Origin: an uncultured Collinsella sp.
GTDB taxonomy: Bacteria; Actinomycetota; Coriobacteriia; Coriobacteriales; Coriobacteriaceae
Reading direction: 5' to 3'
Length of the DNA: 24,042 nucleotides
Assembly (NCBI GenBank): GCA_900756765.1
Contig: CAAELE010000019.1
Coordinates: forward strand, 1 to 24,042
Of this stretch, positions 21,041 to 24,042 are shown piece after piece (position 1 is the first letter of the stretch; the number at the start of each line of letters is the position of its first letter). Position numbers and translations under genes: made by a program. The notes under the pieces were generated by a model. That model did not search any database, had not been told where the DNA came from, and saw nothing but the letters and a program-made list of their open reading frames with translations.

Positions 21041-22933
21041 ATGGAGATGGATGACAACAAACGTAGACGGAATATGATCCTCTACGTGCTCATCGCCTTC
21101 GTCGTCTACCTCGTGCTCTCGACCGTTCTGTTCCCCAACATCGGTCACACGCAGCAGATTACGAAGACCGATTATTCGACGTTTGTCAAAGCGCTCGATA
21201 AGAAGAGTGTCGACAAGGTCGAGTACAACACGGACGATTACTCGATTTATTACACCAAGAGGGGCGAGGACGAGAACATCGCCTATAAGACGACCGGTGT
21301 GCCGAACGATGCGGGCTTTACCGATCGCGTGCTTGAGTCTGGTGCTTCGCTGGAGTCGGTCGTTCCCGATAAAAACTCGGGTCTGATGACCTACTACCTG
21401 CTTACGCTCATTCTTCCCATGGCGATTTTCTTCCTCATCGGTTGGTGGCTCAACCGCCGCATGAAGAAGGCCATGGGCGATGACGGTCCGTCGATGAACT
21501 TTGGCGGCGGCGGTTTTGGCGGCGGCGGACTAGGCAAGTCCGGCGCGCGCGTGATCGCTTCCAAGGACGTGGGCGTGACCTTTAAGGACGTCGCCGGCCA
21601 GGAAGAGGCCAAGGAGTCTCTCAAGGAGGTTGTCGACTTTCTGGAGAAGCCGCAGCGCTACGAGGAGATCGGCGCCAAGCTGCCGCGCGGTGCTCTCCTT
21701 GTTGGCCCTCCGGGTACCGGTAAGACCCTGCTTGCTAAGGCTGTTGCCGGCGAGGCGGGCGTGCCGTTCTTTAGCATTTCGGGTTCCGAGTTTGTTGAGA
21801 TGTTTGTTGGTCGCGGCGCTGCTAAGGTGCGTGACCTGTTTAAGCAGGCCAAGGAAAAGGCCCCGTGCATCGTCTTTATCGATGAGATCGATACCATCGG
21901 TAAGAAGCGCGATGGCGGCGGCTTTAGCGGCAACGACGAGCGCGAGCAGACGCTCAATCAGTTGCTGACCGAGATGGACGGCTTCGATAACCACAAGGGT
22001 ATCGTCGTTCTCGCTGCCACCAACCGCCCTGACAGCCTTGACCCGGCCCTGCTGCGCCCCGGCCGTTTTGACCGCCGCATTCCCGTCGAGCTGCCCGACC
22101 TGACCGGCCGTAAGAACATCCTCGAGCTCCACGCCAAGAGTGTGAAGACCGAGCCGCCGATCGATTTGACCGCGATTGCCCGCGCCACGCCCGGTGCCTC
22201 GGGCGCCGACCTGGCCAACATCATCAACGAGGGCGCCCTGCGTGCCGTCCGCGAGGGTCGCAAGCGCGCCACGCAGGACGATTTTGAGGAGTCGGTGGAG
22301 GTCGTCATTGCCGGTCAGCAGCGCAAGTCCACGGTGCTGTCCGACCACGAGAAGCAGGTCGTTTCCTACCACGAGATCGGCCACGCCATCGTTGCCGCCC
22401 GCCAGAAGGGCTCCGCGCCAGTCACGAAGATCACCATCGTGCCGCGCACGAGCGGCGCTCTGGGCTACACCATGCAGGTCGAGGAGGACGAGCGCTTCCT
22501 GACGACGCGCCAAGAGGTCCTGGACAAGCTCGCCGTCTATTGCGGTGGCCGTGCTGCCGAGGAGCTCATCTTTGGTGAGATGACGACCGGTGCCGCCAAC
22601 GATATCGAGCAGGCCACCAAGCTCGCCCGTAACATGGTGACGCGCTTTGGTATGTCCGAAGAGTTTGGCATGATGGCGCTCGGTACCGTGCAGAACGCGT
22701 ATCTCAATCAGGACACTTCGCTCACCTGCGCCCCCGGTACGGCCGAGCGCGTGGACGCGATTGTCGCCAAGCTGATTGAGGATGCGCACGACCGCGCCCT
22801 GCAGATTCTGAAGGAGAACAAGTTCAAGCTCCATGAGCTGGCTCGTTATCTGTACAAGAAGGAGACGATCACGGGCGAAGAGTTCATGAACCTCCTCACG
22901 CGCGAGAATCCGCTGATGCCCAAGCAGCAGTAA
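21041..22933 (+). CDS. ftsH: ATP-dependent zinc metalloprotease FtsH
   Basis: This 630-aa membrane AAA+ protease has two transmembrane helices (about 11–31 and 118–137) flanking an extracytoplasmic domain and a Gly-rich linker (NFGGGGFGGGGLG). An AAA domain with Walker A GPPGTGKT (222–229), Walker B VFIDEID (about 278–284) and the second region of homology follows. The protease domain has HEIGH (444–448) and likely third zinc ligand Asp521. It degrades misfolded membrane proteins and short-lived regulators. ATG 21041 is preferred because GGAG (21028–21031) lies 9 nt upstream. ATG 21026 would add 5 residues without a ribosome binding site. The gene is divergent from cobO and ends at a strong terminator. 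Confidence 0.96.
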   Translation: MEMDDNKRRRNMILYVLIAFVVYLVLSTVLFPNIGHTQQITKTDYSTFVKALDKKSVDKVEYNTDDYSIYYTKRGEDENIAYKTTGVPNDAGFTDRVLESGASLESVVPDKNSGLMTYYLLTLILPMAIFFLIGWWLNRRMKKAMGDDGPSMNFGGGGFGGGGLGKSGARVIASKDVGVTFKDVAGQEEAKESLKEVVDFLEKPQRYEEIGAKLPRGALLVGPPGTGKTLLAKAVAGEAGVPFFSISGSEFVEMFVGRGAAKVRDLFKQAKEKAPCIVFIDEIDTIGKKRDGGGFSGNDEREQTLNQLLTEMDGFDNHKGIVVLAATNRPDSLDPALLRPGRFDRRIPVELPDLTGRKNILELHAKSVKTEPPIDLTAIARATPGASGADLANIINEGALRAVREGRKRATQDDFEESVEVVIAGQQRKSTVLSDHEKQVVSYHEIGHAIVAARQKGSAPVTKITIVPRTSGALGYTMQVEEDERFLTTRQEVLDKLAVYCGGRAAEELIFGEMTTGAANDIEQATKLARNMVTRFGMSEEFGMMALGTVQNAYLNQDTSLTCAPGTAERVDAIVAKLIEDAHDRALQILKENKFKLHELARYLYKKETITGEEFMNLLTRENPLMPKQQ

Positions 22934-22952
22934 GGCTGGTTGCGCAGTATTG

Positions 22953-22993
22953 AACGCCCCATTTGAGTGTCCATCTCAAATGGGGCGTTTAGT
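22953..22993 (+). terminator. Strong rho-independent terminator after ftsH
   Basis: AACGCCCCATTTGAG (22953–22967) pairs perfectly over 15 bp with CTCAAATGGGGCGTT (22975–22989) around a 7-nt loop. A broken T-tract (TTTAGTTT) follows. It ends 18 bp before the next gene. Confidence 0.8.
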
Positions 22994-23007
22994 TTGGGGG
23001 GATGTAT

Positions 23008-23469
23008 ATGAAGATCGTGGTGAGCGCCTGCTTGATGGGCGAGAGCTGTAAATATAACGGGCTCGACAACTACCATCGTAAGCTGGTCGAGGCTTGCGAA
23101 CGTACGGGGACCGAGGTCTTACTGGTATGCCCCGAGGTTTTTGGTGGCTTGTCCACGCCGCGCAAGCCATCCGAGATTGTGGACGGTGAGGTCCGTACCT
23201 GCGAGGGTGTCTCTGTCGATCGCGAGTTTCGCCTAGGTGCCCAGCGTGCGCTCGATATGTGCGAGCACTTTGGCGGCCCGTCCGAGATCGCTGCGTGCGT
23301 CTTACAGGACCGTAGCCCCTCGTGCGGTGCAGGTCGCATCTACGATGGCACCTTTAGCGGTACGCTCACCGCGGGCAACGGCGTTTTTGTCGATCTGCTG
23401 CTGCGTCACGGGTACCGTGTGATTCCGGCTAGCGAGTTCGATCCCAGCATGCTGGAACATTGTCCATAG
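23008..23469 (+). CDS. DUF523 (YbbK/TudS-like) protein
   Basis: This 153-aa DUF523 protein has the family's three likely Fe-S-ligating cysteines: C8 and C14 in SACLMGESCKYNG, and C106 in DRSPSCG. It also has CPEVFGGLSTPR (41–52). Characterised family members (TudS) are iron-sulfur desulfidases acting on thiouracil, a thionucleobase. By family, this one probably binds a [4Fe-4S] cluster, but its substrate is unproven. ATG 23008 is preferred over in-frame ATG 23002, which touches the GGGGGG ribosome binding site (22996–23001). It lies 18 bp after the ftsH terminator. The recombinase-like remnant on the minus strand abuts its stop codon, so its 3' end may have been an insertion point. Confidence 0.9.
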   Translation: MKIVVSACLMGESCKYNGLDNYHRKLVEACERTGTEVLLVCPEVFGGLSTPRKPSEIVDGEVRTCEGVSVDREFRLGAQRALDMCEHFGGPSEIAACVLQDRSPSCGAGRIYDGTFSGTLTAGNGVFVDLLLRHGYRVIPASEFDPSMLEHCP

Positions 23470-23569
23470 CACTCGAACCCAACACTTCCTCACGGGTGAC
23501 CGTTTTGGCATCATCCGTGAAGTTGATATTGAGTACGACCCGGTCATCAAAGACGTAGACCGAGTTGAC
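23429..23569 (-). pseudogene. Remnant of a serine recombinase C-terminus
   Basis: On the minus strand VNSVYVFDDRVVLNINF followed by TDDAKTVTREEVLGS resembles the last segment of large serine recombinases found in Gram-positive mobile elements. Only about 33 residues match; the resolvase catalytic domain (with its Ser) is absent. The reading frame continues upstream (to 23683) only as an unrelated GC-rich stretch. The homology stops just before the DUF523 stop codon (23469), and the last 12 or so residues of the frame run antisense to that gene. It looks like the scar of a lost integrated element. The call rests on motif memory; a profile search is needed. Confidence 0.55.
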
Positions 23570-23697
23570 AGGCGCCGTACCCAGGCAGCCCCTCCCCGCG
23601 GCCCTCGCGCAGGAACGCGCACACGGCCTTCCCGTCTCTTGCGCCCCTCCTGCCCCAAACCCTGCTAGGAACGAGTGCAGCAAACTGGAATTTTAAA
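23570..23697. other. GC-rich stretch without a recognisable gene
   Basis: This 128-bp stretch is strongly GC-rich until about 23670. Short minus-strand frames (for example 23547–23735, containing GKAVCAFLREGRGEG) have no ribosome binding site or recognised domain. It separates the recombinase remnant from the AT-rich gene and may be a junction fragment. Confidence 0.45.
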
Positions 23698-24042
23698 TTA
23701 GTCTTTGCAAATAACCTTTGAACCTTCACCATCAATTACAATTCCCTGACGATTGTTAATTGGGCATAGATTCAAATCCGAAAACTCAGTCATTATTTTC
23801 TCGGTAACTTTCTTAAATGGTGCTGTAAGAAAATGCGGAAGAACATAGAAATCAATCAAATTAAGCCCTGAATCATCTTCTTGTGAGTATTCCTCCGGCT
23901 TTTCATCCATTTGCTCGATATATTGGATGCTTGGAGCGCATACAATCGCACCTGCCGATTCACCAATCATCAGTTTTCCCTTTGCCAATTCTTTCTTCAA
24001 CAGCTCATCCGTTCCCGTTTTACGGAGCTGGTCTATAAGGAA
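23698..24042 (-). CDS. Peptidase S51-like protein (PepE/cyanophycinase fold), partial
   Basis: The frame is open to the right edge, so the N-terminus is missing; 114 residues are visible. GESAGAIVCAP holds the nucleophile Ser (GxSAGA), typical of family S51 (dipeptidase E and relatives, glutamine-amidotransferase-like fold). LNLIDFYVLPHFL supplies the likely His partner. Members cleave Asp-containing dipeptides or related substrates in the cytoplasm. The gene is visibly AT-rich (roughly 40% GC by eye) and uses A/T-ending codons (AAA, AAT, ATT), unlike its neighbours. Together with the adjacent recombinase-like scar this suggests acquisition by transfer, perhaps from a Firmicute. Its stop is TAA at 23698–23700. 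Confidence 0.85.
   Translation of the reverse strand, partial: FLIDQLRKTGTDELLKKELAKGKLMIGESAGAIVCAPSIQYIEQMDEKPEEYSQEDDSGLNLIDFYVLPHFLTAPFKKVTEKIMTEFSDLNLCPINNRQGIVIDGEGSKVICKD

Overview
The window looks like the chromosome of a high-GC member of the Coriobacteriia, most likely Collinsella or a close relative. This is inferred from strong G/C at third codon positions, GTG/TTG starts, and a gene order mixing two patterns. One is Bacillus-like (asp23–fakA–recG … plsX–acpP–rnc–smc–ftsY–ffh); the other is actinobacterial (rsmD–coaD–sepIVA-like–DUF177–rpmF). Genus assignment is inference; no search was run.

Layout. 1–473: a nested inverted repeat containing a terminator-like hairpin, then a promoter and two identical tRNA-Asn(GTT) genes closed by a terminator. 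632–5995: asp23-like, fakA, recG, rsmD and coaD, tightly packed. 6064–8466: a SepIVA-like coiled-coil protein, DUF177 (YceD), rpmF (59 aa) and plsX, the last behind a terminator-like hairpin in its leader. 8591–15512: acpP, rnc, smc, ftsY and ffh, ended by a strong terminator. 15633–16397 (minus): a DUF134 helix-turn-helix protein fused to a NifX/NifB-like domain with a His/Cys-rich tail. 16564–20439: thyA, folA, a SpoU RNA methyltransferase and a MATE transporter. 20463–22933: cobO (minus) divergent from ftsH. 23008–23469: a DUF523/TudS-like protein. 23429–24042: a small remnant that resembles a serine recombinase C-terminus, a GC-rich stretch without a recognisable gene, and an AT-rich, window-truncated S51 peptidase gene that looks horizontally acquired.

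How it fits together. The core block links fatty-acid activation and phospholipid synthesis (FakA, PlsX, AcpP), CoA synthesis (CoaD), ribosome maturation (RsmD, DUF177, L32, RNase III), chromosome segregation and repair (SMC, RecG) and SRP targeting (FtsY, Ffh). ThyA and FolA form a folate/dTMP pair.

Most notable points. (1) The DUF134–NifX gene has a promoter flanked by two near-identical 12-bp palindromic operators 53 bp apart, which looks like autoregulation. (2) The same gene has a strong in-frame internal Shine-Dalgarno and ATG exactly at the domain boundary, so it may make two products. (3) RNase III carries Asn where the family has a metal-binding Asp. (4) plsX has an attenuator-like leader. 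(5) The right edge is a mobile-element scar next to an AT-rich gene. I found no CRISPR array, intact insertion sequence or obviously new multi-gene defence system.
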